Shown: positions 13,811 to 23,987, numbered from the stretch's first letter. The stretch: 55,930 bases of DNA from Streptococcus danieliae (GCF_013415245.1 NZ_JACBXX010000125.1:1-55930); one strand, 5' to 3'. Notes: generated by a model not told the origin, from the letters alone. Numbers and translations: made by a program.

Positions 13811-16351
13811 TCACTTTCTAAGTAAAACGTTATTACTATCAGTCGCATAGCCGATGAAGTCACCATCCGTCACAACTGCCAACCTGCCACCTACAAGTCC
13901 GATTTTCTGACCTGCAGATAGAGCGGAGAGACCTGTATCTTCCTTAGCAATGTAACCTCGGTACTTGATAACTCCGGTCGCTCCTGGTGCAATCGTATCA
14001 AGTGCTACACCATAGAAAAGCCAAGGCTCGCTTGGCCCTAAAGGTTGCACTGTATTTCCAGAAAGCTTGACTGGTGTTCCAATGATGATTTCGGATTGGC
14101 CAGAATTCCGAAGCACACGCACCTCATCTCCAAACTCGACCCTTTCCTTTCGTCCGGCCGAATTCACATTGATATAAGGAACGATGGTATTTCCGCCTCC
14201 GCTCACTTTGAAGTGGTTTCCTACACGAGAACCAGCTCGCTCTTCAAGTAGGTGTATCGCTTTGTCAATGTTACAGTTTTCAATTGTGACCTTTGATTGT
14301 TTGGTATTAGATCCATGAGAGCCGAAACGGATCGCCACATCACTGCCAGAAATAAATTGACAGGTTTTTATTTTGATGGTATTTCCATCTTGGTTTTCAT
14401 TGTCATGCATAGAAAACGGAATAGTCGCTGATTTGAAAGTGCAGTTTTCAAACAGGTAATTACCATTGGAACCAGTCCCTGCAGCGTAGGCTTGCGTAGA
14501 CTGCCAAACTCCAGCTTTATTCCCTTTATGTTCCAAATAACAATCAATATATCTCACGTCATTGCCATGATAAGAATTATTGGTCTCATCATGGATGGCG
14601 TAGCGTGTATTTCTAACATACATTTTGAGATTTCTAATTGTATTATGCTTCCACACATTCAGTAAGCTAATTCGCTTAGCTGAGTTTACCGTTGTTTTAT
14701 CGTCAGGTACTTCCAGGTACAGCCTCACATCACCGACACCGATGATATTTACATAATCTGGTACTACGATTCCGAGACGCTCCGAGTTTGTCCGCTCTAC
14801 GGTTTGTAGCCATTGATCCCCTCCAAGCTCTTCTAAGATATTGTACTCTCCAGAATGGATGTAAATGTTGAAAGGCTTATTCGGAGTCCCTTCTCCTAAA
14901 GAATTAATTGCTGCAACTAAACTAACAAAATCTCCGCTACCATCTTTTTTAACAGTAAAATCAGTTTTATTTTCTTTGGGAACAAAAGGAACATCTGTCT
15001 CGAGAGCTAAAGCCCCATAGTCAAGACTAGGCAACATAGTCGCTTTAGATAGGCCGCCAGAGATTAGTTTTGAGGATTCGTCCGCAAGACGTCTGGTGAC
15101 CAACAAATATCCATCTTGAGAAGGGGTGAAATCTTCTGAAACTAGCCTATCAGAAGTCGCAAATTTTTTAACCAACTGATCATCTGTCGACATGAAATAG
15201 GTGAAGAATCCCCGGACTTTATGGAGTCCATAAGTTTCTCCAGACTTGAGAAAAACTGGAGGATAGACACCCCATGACGCGCTTGTTGCAGTTCCCTGCT
15301 TATTTCCTGTGTAATAGACATCTCTAGTGATTGCCGACTCATCTAGCAGTTGCTTAATAATTCGGATAAAACTCAAATCTTCGGCGTCTACTTCCAACTC
15401 CAATTTAGGAATTTTAATAGAAATATAGCCTCTGTGGATTTTATTCAAATCAACTCCAGAAGACCGCAGTTGATACAAGCTTTCACTAAATACTTGAGGA
15501 GTTTTGCCCGCTGGAGCTGTAATATACAGCAAGCCATCTTCCGAAGGAGTGAAATCCGTTGTAACAACTCCTTCTTTTTCCGAAAACTTTCGAATCATGC
15601 GTTTCCCATCTAGGGACACATAGTAAGAAAATACCCCTCGAATATCTTTTAAATAGTAAGTCTTATTAGCTAACAATCGCAGAGCTGGATAAGATTTTGT
15701 ACTAGTATCAGGATAGTCACTCATCTTAGTACCAGCCCATGAATGAACCTTACCTTGAAATGCAGAATCTAAATCAAGCATTTGTTTGATACCGGATGTA
15801 AAGTCGACATTATCAGCGCTCACCTCATCCTTATCAAGCCCCTGTGCTTTGTAGAGACCTCCATCTTGCCACTGACGAGCAGAGTTAGACCAAAAATACC
15901 AATGACCGTTACCCTTAGCTACAACAATTCCCTGATCTCCGTTCGGATAAGCAGCTTGGATTGCTGGTAAATCTTGTAAAACTGCAATAGGACCTCCTCC
16001 TGTCATATTTTCAAGTTGTTCTTTAACCCACTCAATCGGAGCTTTATCCCTAAGATTAGCTGCCATTGAATCAAGACGATCAGGGAGAAGGTCAAAATCC
16101 CCTCGAGACTTAGCGACCTCTAAGTTCGCATTTCCTTCTTTCATAGCCTCAAGCCAAGTTCGCTCAAACAACTGAGCAATAATTTCCCTGACGTCTGAAC
16201 CTTTGCCCTTTGTCCGTATCCATTCGGTTAAGTCTCTGATTTGGTGTAGGACCGTAGGATCTACATCTTCAAAATCTATATAGAATTTGTTACGATTGCT
16301 GGCTTCATCAGCCTGCCTCGTCAGACTCTTAAAATCATAGCCCATTTTCAC
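13811..16351 (-). CDS. Tail fibre / receptor-binding protein with beta-helix domain
   Basis: 846 residues. The N-terminal 120 residues are helical and probably attach to the baseplate. Next comes a short module with NGHWYFWSNSARQWQDGG, common in fibres. Two similar modules follow (about 200-285 and 340-425), each with a G-V/F-F-S/T-Y-Y/F core and ending DFTPS-x-DG. Residues about 450-700 look like a pectate-lyase right-handed beta helix (starting FTVKKDGSGDFVSLVAAINSL). The C-terminal 100 residues are a short beta-rich tip. It likely binds and perhaps trims the host wall polysaccharide. The start overlaps the tail endopeptidase gene by 17 bp. Confidence 0.8.
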   Translation of the reverse strand: MKMGYDFKSLTRQADEASNRNKFYIDFEDVDPTVLHQIRDLTEWIRTKGKGSDVREIIAQLFERTWLEAMKEGNANLEVAKSRGDFDLLPDRLDSMAANLRDKAPIEWVKEQLENMTGGGPIAVLQDLPAIQAAYPNGDQGIVVAKGNGHWYFWSNSARQWQDGGLYKAQGLDKDEVSADNVDFTSGIKQMLDLDSAFQGKVHSWAGTKMSDYPDTSTKSYPALRLLANKTYYLKDIRGVFSYYVSLDGKRMIRKFSEKEGVVTTDFTPSEDGLLYITAPAGKTPQVFSESLYQLRSSGVDLNKIHRGYISIKIPKLELEVDAEDLSFIRIIKQLLDESAITRDVYYTGNKQGTATSASWGVYPPVFLKSGETYGLHKVRGFFTYFMSTDDQLVKKFATSDRLVSEDFTPSQDGYLLVTRRLADESSKLISGGLSKATMLPSLDYGALALETDVPFVPKENKTDFTVKKDGSGDFVSLVAAINSLGEGTPNKPFNIYIHSGEYNILEELGGDQWLQTVERTNSERLGIVVPDYVNIIGVGDVRLYLEVPDDKTTVNSAKRISLLNVWKHNTIRNLKMYVRNTRYAIHDETNNSYHGNDVRYIDCYLEHKGNKAGVWQSTQAYAAGTGSNGNYLFENCTFKSATIPFSMHDNENQDGNTIKIKTCQFISGSDVAIRFGSHGSNTKQSKVTIENCNIDKAIHLLEERAGSRVGNHFKVSGGGNTIVPYINVNSAGRKERVEFGDEVRVLRNSGQSEIIIGTPVKLSGNTVQPLGPSEPWLFYGVALDTIAPGATGVIKYRGYIAKEDTGLSALSAGQKIGLVGGRLAVVTDGDFIGYATDSNNVLLRK

Positions 16352-17825
16352 TTCCTCCTTGCGTTGCTTTTAGTGTTTCGATAGCCTGGACAATTTCCGC
16401 AATCTTCATATCAAAGCTCTGTTTCTTACTTTCCGCAATCTGCTTCTGGGCGGTCAGACTCGTAATCAAGTCTGCATGTTCTTTTAAATTTAGTTGAGCA
16501 ATTTGAGCGGTTAAAGATTGAATTTCTTGTGCAAAGCTATCAGAGTTCACTTGGTATTGAGATAATTCTGATTGTAAAACAAGCATCTGGCTATCGTACT
16601 TTGCTTGAGCTTCTAACTTAGCATTCGCAGCAGCCTGATCTGCCATGACCTTCTCCATTGATTTTGTCGCCTCTTGCTGTTGTAGTTGAAATCTCGATAG
16701 GGTCATACTGTCTGCCCCTACTGTCAAATCAACTGATTCTGGCTGAGTAACATCAATCACTTTTTTGATAATTTGTAGCCGCTCCATTCCCGAAAGAGGG
16801 GCATTATCTATAGGATGGCTGTTGCCAACCTTGAATTTCTCAAAGGTATGGTCAATCAAGTAGAGTTCAACCACCGAGACTGACCAAGCAGAGATGGCTA
16901 TCTTCTGACTAGCCATATACTGCTGACCACGTTGTAACAGGATTCTGGCATCATTAATTTCCGTCCAATCAACAGGCTTCTGGATAATCCCAAACTGTCT
17001 GACTAGCTCAAGATCCTCAATATAGGCCCTTCCACCATTAACATCATTGATAGTGACACGTTCACGAACAACATACTGACCAGTCTCCTCATCTCGGTCC
17101 TCAGTTTCTAAATCGGCTCCCAAAGGAACAAGGCGGGTAATTAGATTACTCAGGTCAAGCTCTCTGCGTGCTGTCTCTATGTTGGTCCCAAGTTGAATAG
17201 GACTGGACATATCCTGCCCCACCTCTTGAAGATAGTCCAAATACATTCCATCTTCTTCCAATCGCAATTGGATATAACCTCCCATACGACCGACCAGGTA
17301 AGTTTTGATAGTCTCAAAAGTAGTGTCGTAACCGATGTAGCGGTGAGGTACATCCGACTGATTCGGAACAGTCACTAGGCCTACTTTAAAACGTTTATGA
17401 GATTCTACTTGACGATTATGAACCTCGATAATCCTTCTGAAATAATCCTCTACACCCTGATTAGGCACACGTTGAAACATTTGAGTAGAGTCTTGCAAAT
17501 AGCCCAGCACCGACTCACAAACAAAAGTCTTAGCAAAGAGACCTGAGGAGTCCATGCCTGCATCTGGTTTCAGAACTCGGCCAAAAAATTCCACTTCTTT
17601 GTCGTACTTATTGATAATTTTAACCAGCCCTGTTATTGGTTCGATACTGTTGTAAAGCGGATGGTTATACGTTAGTTCAAATTCAAAAGTAGCAATATCT
17701 GACAGTGACTGTTCCAATCGACCGGCAGAAACTTTGTCACCGTCTAACTGAGTCTCGTGAAGCAGCATACCTTGTTTATCCTCATAGCTTTTATAGTAAA
17801 GAACCCTATATCCAAGCTCGGTCAT
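16335..17825 (-). CDS. Tail-associated protein, prophage endopeptidase tail family
   Basis: 496 residues; the N-terminal about 370 residues match the conserved baseplate hub/tail endopeptidase family (Tal N-terminal part: LSDIATFEFELTYNHPLYN, ITRLVPLGADLE). Residues about 375-480 are a coiled coil rich in Gln, Ala and Lys. In related phages this protein sits under the tail tube, and its C-terminus carries the host-recognition or wall-degrading part; here that part is only the coiled coil, and the fibre is a separate gene. Confidence 0.82.
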   Translation of the reverse strand: MTELGYRVLYYKSYEDKQGMLLHETQLDGDKVSAGRLEQSLSDIATFEFELTYNHPLYNSIEPITGLVKIINKYDKEVEFFGRVLKPDAGMDSSGLFAKTFVCESVLGYLQDSTQMFQRVPNQGVEDYFRRIIEVHNRQVESHKRFKVGLVTVPNQSDVPHRYIGYDTTFETIKTYLVGRMGGYIQLRLEEDGMYLDYLQEVGQDMSSPIQLGTNIETARRELDLSNLITRLVPLGADLETEDRDEETGQYVVRERVTINDVNGGRAYIEDLELVRQFGIIQKPVDWTEINDARILLQRGQQYMASQKIAISAWSVSVVELYLIDHTFEKFKVGNSHPIDNAPLSGMERLQIIKKVIDVTQPESVDLTVGADSMTLSRFQLQQQEATKSMEKVMADQAAANAKLEAQAKYDSQMLVLQSELSQYQVNSDSFAQEIQSLTAQIAQLNLKEHADLITSLTAQKQIAESKKQSFDMKIAEIVQAIETLKATQGGSENGL

Positions 17826-18544
17826 CCCATAACCTCCTTCTGATAATGAAATTGAATAGTCCCAGTCCCTTCTACATATACTTCATTGACTCCTGGGCGG
17901 AGTGATAAGTAATAATCTTGCTTACTGCCTTTTTCGAAGATTTTTGGGGATTCATCGTTGACCTTAACAGAAAACTGACTATCCACAATAACCTTCGGTC
18001 TTACAGAGACTGATCCAGCATTGTAGAGTGGGAAAGTCAAAAATCCTTTGACCTTGTACTTGGTATAGTTAGCTACGTCTTCATCAAATTCGAAATCATC
18101 CCACAAATCATCAAAATAGTTAGTGTGGCTAATCATGTAAGGGTAACAATCAAAAACAATAGTTACAGTTAGCTGATTAAACCGCTCACCGTTTTCTACA
18201 TCAACAGACTTGCACTTACCTAACCAGTAATAGTTAGAATCGTGGGTATCATAAAGTTTGTTCCGAGGATGAACCATCAGCTTTTGTTTGATAGTACGTT
18301 CTACAATTTTTCTCTGATTGTAAGGAGTATTAAAGAGTTTAAAAACGTACTCAATTTCACGGTTTTCAAAAACCCGTGACCCCAATAAAGCAGAAAAATC
18401 AAGAACCCCCTGCCTAAACGGGAGGTTCTTGAGAATTTCTTTTTCATCCGGTGTCGGGGCATTGCGTTCAATCAGATAAAGCTTTTCATTTTTAGAGTTG
18501 AAACCCATAAATTGGATATACTCCTTGATTTCTAGCTCATCCAT
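17822..18544 (-). CDS. Distal tail protein (Dit)
   Basis: 240 residues. Position between tape measure and Tal, length and motifs such as NFPLYNAGSVSVRP-like (TFPLYNAGSVSVRPKV) fit the Sipho_tail/Dit family, which forms the hexameric hub joining tail tube and baseplate. The start overlaps the tape measure stop by 13 bp and the 3' end overlaps the next gene by 4 bp. Confidence 0.85.
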   Translation of the reverse strand: MDELEIKEYIQFMGFNSKNEKLYLIERNAPTPDEKEILKNLPFRQGVLDFSALLGSRVFENREIEYVFKLFNTPYNQRKIVERTIKQKLMVHPRNKLYDTHDSNYYWLGKCKSVDVENGERFNQLTVTIVFDCYPYMISHTNYFDDLWDDFEFDEDVANYTKYKVKGFLTFPLYNAGSVSVRPKVIVDSQFSVKVNDESPKIFEKGSKQDYYLSLRPGVNEVYVEGTGTIQFHYQKEVMG

Positions 18545-21500
18545 GATGTTCTACTCCTTAACTGTGTATTTTCTCCAAGGTTTCTGTCAACCTTACGGCT
18601 AATAAGCTTACCGTCCAGATAAGTATTACCGTTTCTTCTTACTTCATCAATCAATTCATCAAATTTCTTAATCAATCGCTGCTGACTCGCTACATTGTCA
18701 ATACTGTGCTGAACACTCTGAGGATTATGCGACACTGTCACACTGTTCATCAAATTTGCTGCCATATCTGGAACAGCAAATGAGCTATCTAATCCATCTT
18801 CCACCAATTGTGATAATTGTCTTGCCATGCCTGAAACGTTGTCCTTCACTTCTTGCCATCCCGAGCTGATACCTCGATTGAGACCGTACATAATAGCCAA
18901 ACCATTATCAATCAAGAGGCGCTTATCGTAAGAAACAGGCCCTTTATGGTCCTTAATCCACTGAGCCATACTTGAGACACTAGCAGTGATTTGTGCCCAA
19001 CCTGCATCAATCCCTCGTTTCAAACCTGCCATCAAGCTTACACCATTGGAATACAAGTCAACACCAGAACCAATATTTCTCAGTGAGCTGTTAGCACTAG
19101 TAACAAAACTCTGAGTGGTTGAAACCAACTGCTGCCCTGCCGATCTCCATGCTGCCACCATTTGAGTACCACCATTTCGAACAGATGAAACAATGGAAGT
19201 CATACCATTCTGAATAATGGATTTCATTTGACTCATTGTAGATTGAGTTATCGTTACCATCTGAGTCCCTGCAATTCTAATTGCAGTTGTCATTTGAGTA
19301 CCACCATTTCGGACTGCTTGGGCACTTGCTATCATTCCATTTAATACGGCTAGTTTTATCTGGTTCATACTCAATTGCATGGCAACCAGCATTTGCGTAC
19401 CTGCCATTTGTACAGCTACTACCATTTGCGTACCTGAACTTCTAATCGCAGCTGTTGCTCCTGACATAGATGACGTGATACCAGCGCCCAAAGTTGATAC
19501 TTGAGCCAGTGCTTGGCTGGATGCTGAACCCAGCCTTTGTAAAGCATTCCCTGCGGAACTAGCCTGGGAGTTGAAAGCTGATAAACCTGCTCCTGCCACC
19601 ATTGCAGCTGGAGCGATCGTCATGAGAATAGTAGCAAACTGTGTAATAGATGAGCTAACCGACATCAGCCCTGTTGCTGAATTTCGAACGCTAGTGGCAA
19701 AGACCGTCATAGCTGTCCCAGCCATAGTCAGTTGAGAAGGCAAGGTACCAAGACTTGTTGTCAATAGATTCAGGGCTGTCGGCAACATTTGGATAGCTAG
19801 ACTAGCAGCTTGAGCTGAAGTTGCCATTAGTTGCATACCGATTCCTGCTGCTTGAAGACCTGGACCAGCCGAACCAATGCCTGAAGCTACAATAGCTGCT
19901 AAACCACCAGCTACTGCTGCAAGTGAAGCCCCCATATCAATAATATTAAGACTCGTAATCTTACTAATTCCGTTAGCTAATTGATCAAAGCCTTTACCAG
20001 CATTTAAAGCCGCATTCCCGATGGAATCAAACACCCCTGCTATTGAATCTAAAATTCCAGATACCGCTGAACCAAACGATTCAATCACACCTTGGGCACC
20101 TGAAAATACGGTCTCCAAAACTCCTCCAAAAGCCTCTAGTGCCCTGGATATACTATCAATAGTTGGCGGAATAACCGATGCAAGATTGGTAAATGCATCG
20201 ATAATACTTGGTAGTTGAGATACTACCGCCGTCACCATTTCAGTTATAGACGGAATAAATGGAGCAATAGCTTGTATAATTTGAACTATGGCATTAGCTA
20301 CTACAGTCACAATTGATGTGAACATCTCTGTGATGTTCGGGATAAATGGAGCCAAAGCTTGAACCATCTGGACAATGGCACCAGCGATCACCGTTACAAG
20401 CTGAAGAAAAGTTGAACTGATAATGGCAACGATTGGCGTAAGAGCCACTATAATTTGAGTCAATCTACCAGCCAAAGCTGTTATAATCTGAGCGATTGCT
20501 CCTCCGACTGCAGTTGCCACCATTGCAAAGGCCGCCCCAAAAGCAACGACCAGTGGAGATAGTAAAGCCAAAGCTCTAGCGATTGTCGTCATAACAGGGG
20601 CGAGGGCAATAAGAGATGAAACAAAAGCCTGGAGCACTCCACCAACCAATTTGACGAATATATCAGCCAATCCTTGCAGGAATGGAAGAATTGACCCTTG
20701 GAGAGCACTCAAAGCCGCTAGGGCAGCTGTTACTGCAGCAAGCCCCAGAGCAAACGAAGCAACACCAGCTGGATTCAACATGGAAACAGCTCTTGCAATA
20801 CCTTGAAAGACAGTTGAAACAGCCGTCCCGATACCTCTAAAAATTGAAGAAATTCCTTTTCCAATTCCAGAAAAAGCTGATTTAATGGCTGTCCCTGCAG
20901 ACTGGGCCATCTTTGCTAAACCAGTGAAAGGATTTGGGATTTTAGGAAAAGTCGGTTTGAATTTGCTGAATGGATTCGGGATTTTGACCCCTTTCAGCTT
21001 CATAAGAGCTGCAATAGTAAGCCCGACACCTGCAATTAAAGGTAGGAAAGCACCGATATTGAGCTTAGACAAGGCATTTTTAAAACTATCCAGTGCTGGT
21101 TGCACTTTCGTTTTCAACTCATTGAATTTTGCCACTACTGTGCTAACGACACTGTTGACAATATTGCGGAATTTTTCAGAATGCTTGTAGGCATATATCA
21201 AACCTGCCACTAAAGCAGCAATAGCCACGATAGCAAGGCCCCAGGGATTGGTCAGAACTGCTCCTATACCTTGAAAAATAGACTTGAGGGTACTAATCCC
21301 TTTCATAATCCCAGATATAGCCAAGAGAACTGGACCTGCGCCCACCGCAATTAGCCCAACCCATTTCTGCCAGGGTGCTAAGGGAAGATTGTCCCAAATA
21401 GTTTTTATGACTCCTTTGACATTCTTTGAGAAATTTACAATCGTTGTCTTCAAATTCTCCATCAACTGAGCTACATCTGCATCAGGATTCCCCAGACCTG

Positions 21501-22239
21501 CAACAAAGTTTGAGAATGCCCCTTTCATAGCGTCTAATGAACCAGAGACTGTTTTTTCTGATTCTTTTAGAAAGTTACCGTCGAACTGTTGCGTCCGATC
21601 CATGAACATTTGCATGGCCAGTTCAGCTTTTTCCGCATTGCTTGCGGTGCTCCACTTGAAATTGATACCTTTTTCCAAAGCATAAGCTTCAAGTGTTGTC
21701 GCATTCATGGCAACACCTAGGTTATCCATCATGGTGAAGTTTCCTTTAGCTGCACCCGCAATGGACTCCATGGCCATACCAAGGTCAAGTCCCATAACAG
21801 AGGCTACGTCTGAAGCCCGCTGCATAGCTTTCGAGGTCAAATCTAGAGCTCTCTGTTGCTCAACACCAGAACCTTGAAAGAGAGAACCCATCTTATTGGC
21901 TGTCGCCATATAATCAGAAGCTGATAAACCCATGTTTCTATAAGCTGTCTGAGCATCATTCTGGACACTTTTAGCAAACTGACCGAATACTGCTTCTGTT
22001 CCACCTAAATTCTGTTCAAGACTAGCATAACCTTTGACAACTGCTCCAATACCTGCAAGGGTTGGAGCAGTTAATCCAGCAGAAAGGGCTAGACCCGCAG
22101 TTTGGAATCCGTTTGCGACATTCTCAAAGGTACGATTTGATTTGCTTTGAAAGCTTTCAAAAACAGACTGAGCTTCTTTAATACCACTAGTAAAGTTAGA
22201 AACATTTGCCTTCAAAACTGCCGTCACATCAAATGCCAT
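18532..22239 (-). CDS. Tail tape measure protein
   Basis: About 1235 residues, the longest gene of the phage. The N-terminal about 250 residues are the conserved TP901-type TMP domain (NKMGSLFQGSGVEQQRALDL). Several strongly hydrophobic stretches follow (about 300-350, 395-415, 485-640, 760-900), then serial repeats with G-T-Q-M-V-x-A/I at about 920-1060. The C-terminus has the AGLKRGIDAGW / YGLNRGISSGW repeats common in tape measures. It sets tail length and may be ejected into the host membrane. I prefer the ATG at 22239 over the one at 22248, which touches the ribosome binding site. Confidence 0.93.
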   Translation of the reverse strand: MAFDVTAVLKANVSNFTSGIKEAQSVFESFQSKSNRTFENVANGFQTAGLALSAGLTAPTLAGIGAVVKGYASLEQNLGGTEAVFGQFAKSVQNDAQTAYRNMGLSASDYMATANKMGSLFQGSGVEQQRALDLTSKAMQRASDVASVMGLDLGMAMESIAGAAKGNFTMMDNLGVAMNATTLEAYALEKGINFKWSTASNAEKAELAMQMFMDRTQQFDGNFLKESEKTVSGSLDAMKGAFSNFVAGLGNPDADVAQLMENLKTTIVNFSKNVKGVIKTIWDNLPLAPWQKWVGLIAVGAGPVLLAISGIMKGISTLKSIFQGIGAVLTNPWGLAIVAIAALVAGLIYAYKHSEKFRNIVNSVVSTVVAKFNELKTKVQPALDSFKNALSKLNIGAFLPLIAGVGLTIAALMKLKGVKIPNPFSKFKPTFPKIPNPFTGLAKMAQSAGTAIKSAFSGIGKGISSIFRGIGTAVSTVFQGIARAVSMLNPAGVASFALGLAAVTAALAALSALQGSILPFLQGLADIFVKLVGGVLQAFVSSLIALAPVMTTIARALALLSPLVVAFGAAFAMVATAVGGAIAQIITALAGRLTQIIVALTPIVAIISSTFLQLVTVIAGAIVQMVQALAPFIPNITEMFTSIVTVVANAIVQIIQAIAPFIPSITEMVTAVVSQLPSIIDAFTNLASVIPPTIDSISRALEAFGGVLETVFSGAQGVIESFGSAVSGILDSIAGVFDSIGNAALNAGKGFDQLANGISKITSLNIIDMGASLAAVAGGLAAIVASGIGSAGPGLQAAGIGMQLMATSAQAASLAIQMLPTALNLLTTSLGTLPSQLTMAGTAMTVFATSVRNSATGLMSVSSSITQFATILMTIAPAAMVAGAGLSAFNSQASSAGNALQRLGSASSQALAQVSTLGAGITSSMSGATAAIRSSGTQMVVAVQMAGTQMLVAMQLSMNQIKLAVLNGMIASAQAVRNGGTQMTTAIRIAGTQMVTITQSTMSQMKSIIQNGMTSIVSSVRNGGTQMVAAWRSAGQQLVSTTQSFVTSANSSLRNIGSGVDLYSNGVSLMAGLKRGIDAGWAQITASVSSMAQWIKDHKGPVSYDKRLLIDNGLAIMYGLNRGISSGWQEVKDNVSGMARQLSQLVEDGLDSSFAVPDMAANLMNSVTVSHNPQSVQHSIDNVASQQRLIKKFDELIDEVRRNGNTYLDGKLISRKVDRNLGENTQLRSRTSWMS

Positions 22240-22705
22240 GACTGTCATCCTCCTTTTCTAGGTATTCATTCATCAAGCGATTCAGCTCAGACATACGATC
22301 AATACGACTTCTTTTCTCAGTCGGCCTAAAAAGATTTTGGATTTCAGCGTCATAATCAAAGAAATCCTCAAATGTCTCATATGCAGAACGGATATTTTTA
22401 CCTTTCCCTTTAGTAGCTTTTGCTGCCTGGGTGTAAAAAGCATTTTTTGCCATTAGATACAACTTATCCACTGTTCTGATTTCAAAAGCCTTGCAATAGA
22501 TGTAAAATTGCTCAAGCGTTGTATTATAGGCTTCTTGATAGTTAAGACCGGCTCTTGCAATTAGTAAGGCGATACAGTCGGTGTAGGTGTATTCGTATCT
22601 GTCTGAATCTCTGGCGCTTGTCCGACTACTGTCATCTGTTGATTCGCTGCCACTTGCGGAGCCTGGCCTCCTTGAATTTTCATAGCGTATGCCAGGATTG
22701 GTGAT
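22229..22705 (-). CDS. Tail assembly chaperone gpT part, made by -1 frameshift
   Basis: An open -1 frame of 158 codons runs from the slippery site to the tape measure start with no stop. It reads through an acidic/Ser-rich linker into IALLIARAGLNYQEAYNTTL and KAFEIRTVDKLYLMA, which is the usual C-terminal half of tail chaperones. No ribosome binding site of its own is seen. The fusion with the first 101 residues of the upstream gene would be about 259 residues. An internal ATG at 22471 is not needed. Confidence 0.8.
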   Translation of the reverse strand: MTNPGIRYENSRRPGSASGSESTDDSSRTSARDSDRYEYTYTDCIALLIARAGLNYQEAYNTTLEQFYIYCKAFEIRTVDKLYLMAKNAFYTQAAKATKGKGKNIRSAYETFEDFFDYDAEIQNLFRPTEKRSRIDRMSELNRLMNEYLEKEDDSHGI

Positions 22706-23007
22706 TTTTTTACTTCTTCCAAGATATTTGCAAAAACTTGATCAAGACGCCCTTCCACAACTAACTGAGTTAAATAATCTTCAAGCTCTTTATTGCTTGG
22801 CTTTTGCGGAGATGCAGCAGTTGCTGCCCGAATCAAGTCATAGAGGGCAAGGGGGTCTCCAAGAGCCTGTCCGACATTAAAAAGTGCCATGGCACCATAG
22901 CCGGTTTTCATACCTTCAAACTCAGCTGGTTTATGTTTATTCATCGCAGCTAGAAAACCAAGACCGAAAGTCAATTCATAGTTTTTATTGTTAATTGTTA
23001 AAATCAT
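22561..23007 (-). CDS. Tail assembly chaperone gpG
   Basis: 148 residues. The N-terminus ILTINNKNYELTFGLGFLAAMN is typical of phage tail assembly chaperones in Gram-positive siphophages. Located between the major tail protein and the tape measure gene as expected. Codons 100-101 form a heptamer A AAA AAA (minus strand, 22711-22705), where ribosomes can slip -1 to produce the longer gpGT product. Confidence 0.85.
   Translation of the reverse strand: MILTINNKNYELTFGLGFLAAMNKHKPAEFEGMKTGYGAMALFNVGQALGDPLALYDLIRAATAASPQKPSNKELEDYLTQLVVEGRLDQVFANILEEVKKSPILAYAMKIQGGQAPQVAANQQMTVVGQAPEIQTDTNTPTPTVSPY
22705..22711 (-). other. Programmed -1 ribosomal frameshift site
   Basis: Seven A residues in register X XXY YYZ (A AAA AAA) at codons 100-101 of the chaperone gene. 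The -1 frame opens directly here and stays open to 22229. Confidence 0.75.
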
Positions 23008-23055
23008 ATTTCTCTCCTTACAAAAACAGGGCGGATAAACCGCCCACTACATGTG

Positions 23056-23601
23056 CTAAATTGATGTCACCTTAGCTAAGGTTTGATAAGCAAATTGAGC
23101 AGCCTTCACTGCAGCCTCCTGAGCTTCTGTCAAAGTGTCTTTATGATCAAAGATTCCATTGCCATTAATGGTATATGAGTAGGTCAACTCAACCTTACCG
23201 TCTGCAGCTGCAGATAGCTCAAAACTAGTGAATTTACCTTGGAAATAATCAACCAGATACTCTGTTTTTTGAGTCTCTTCATTTAATTTCCCTGACTTAA
23301 TGTCAACATTCCAAACCTCTACAGTTTCACCATCCAGATACCACTGCCGCATCTGTTTCCACATTGCGATAGTATTTGGATCTGTATCACGATAAGCAAG
23401 AGCGGTAAACTCAAGCGTGTTTTCACCATCAGCAATACTCGTCACAATACCATCAACAGTAGTTTCTGAATCTGTTTCTTTTTCCATGCTGAGAGACATC
23501 TCCGTCATAAAACGAATGCGGTCAGCATCCTGTTGGGTGCTCTCTTTCAACAAACGGAAAAAAGCAAGATAGTCTTTCCCGTTAATTACTTCAATACTCA
23601 T
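23056..23601 (-). CDS. Major tail protein
   Basis: 181 residues, beta-rich, of the TP901-1 major tail protein type (Phage_tail_2). It polymerises into the tail tube around the tape measure. Position directly before the chaperone pair and after the tail terminator fits. The C-terminal helix EAQEAAVKAAQFAYQTLAK is unusual for the core fold but seen in relatives. Confidence 0.85.
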   Translation of the reverse strand: MSIEVINGKDYLAFFRLLKESTQQDADRIRFMTEMSLSMEKETDSETTVDGIVTSIADGENTLEFTALAYRDTDPNTIAMWKQMRQWYLDGETVEVWNVDIKSGKLNEETQKTEYLVDYFQGKFTSFELSAAADGKVELTYSYTINGNGIFDHKDTLTEAQEAAVKAAQFAYQTLAKVTSI

Positions 23602-23987
23602 TGAATATCTCCTTTGTTATACGAAAATGAAATGTCCAACACCCTGTGAATGAGTGGTAGAACATCCGTGTTATCTGGTGCATCTTGTTGCTTGTAAGAC
23701 AGAAAACTAATAGCGTACTCATGAGCCCTACCTGACAGTCTCAAAAGGTTTAAAAGCGAACTCGTCAATTCGTCAAGCTCCGCCCTTTGTGTTCGCTCAG
23801 CGTAAATGTGAACAGTCTGAGTAGAATCGCCCAAGAGATCAAAATTCATGTCATCCATGCTATTACTCTCGCCAATGTAGATGAATGGATACTGCGTTCC
23901 CACATCAGGTAAATAATCAAAAGTTCTGCCAGACACTTTTAGACTTTCAGAAAACACATGTCGAAAAATAGCGTGATTGGGCGTCAA
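23598..23987 (-). CDS. Tail completion / tail terminator protein
   Basis: 129 residues. Position between the HK97 gp10-like gene and the major tail protein, and the pattern TQYPFIYIGESNS then TVHIYAERTQRAELDEL, fit the tail terminator group (DUF3168-like). It caps the tail tube for joining to the head. Overlaps both neighbours by 4 bp. Confidence 0.7.
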   Translation of the reverse strand: MTPNHAIFRHVFSESLKVSGRTFDYLPDVGTQYPFIYIGESNSMDDMNFDLLGDSTQTVHIYAERTQRAELDELTSSLLNLLRLSGRAHEYAISFLSYKQQDAPDNTDVLPLIHRVLDISFSYNKGDIQ

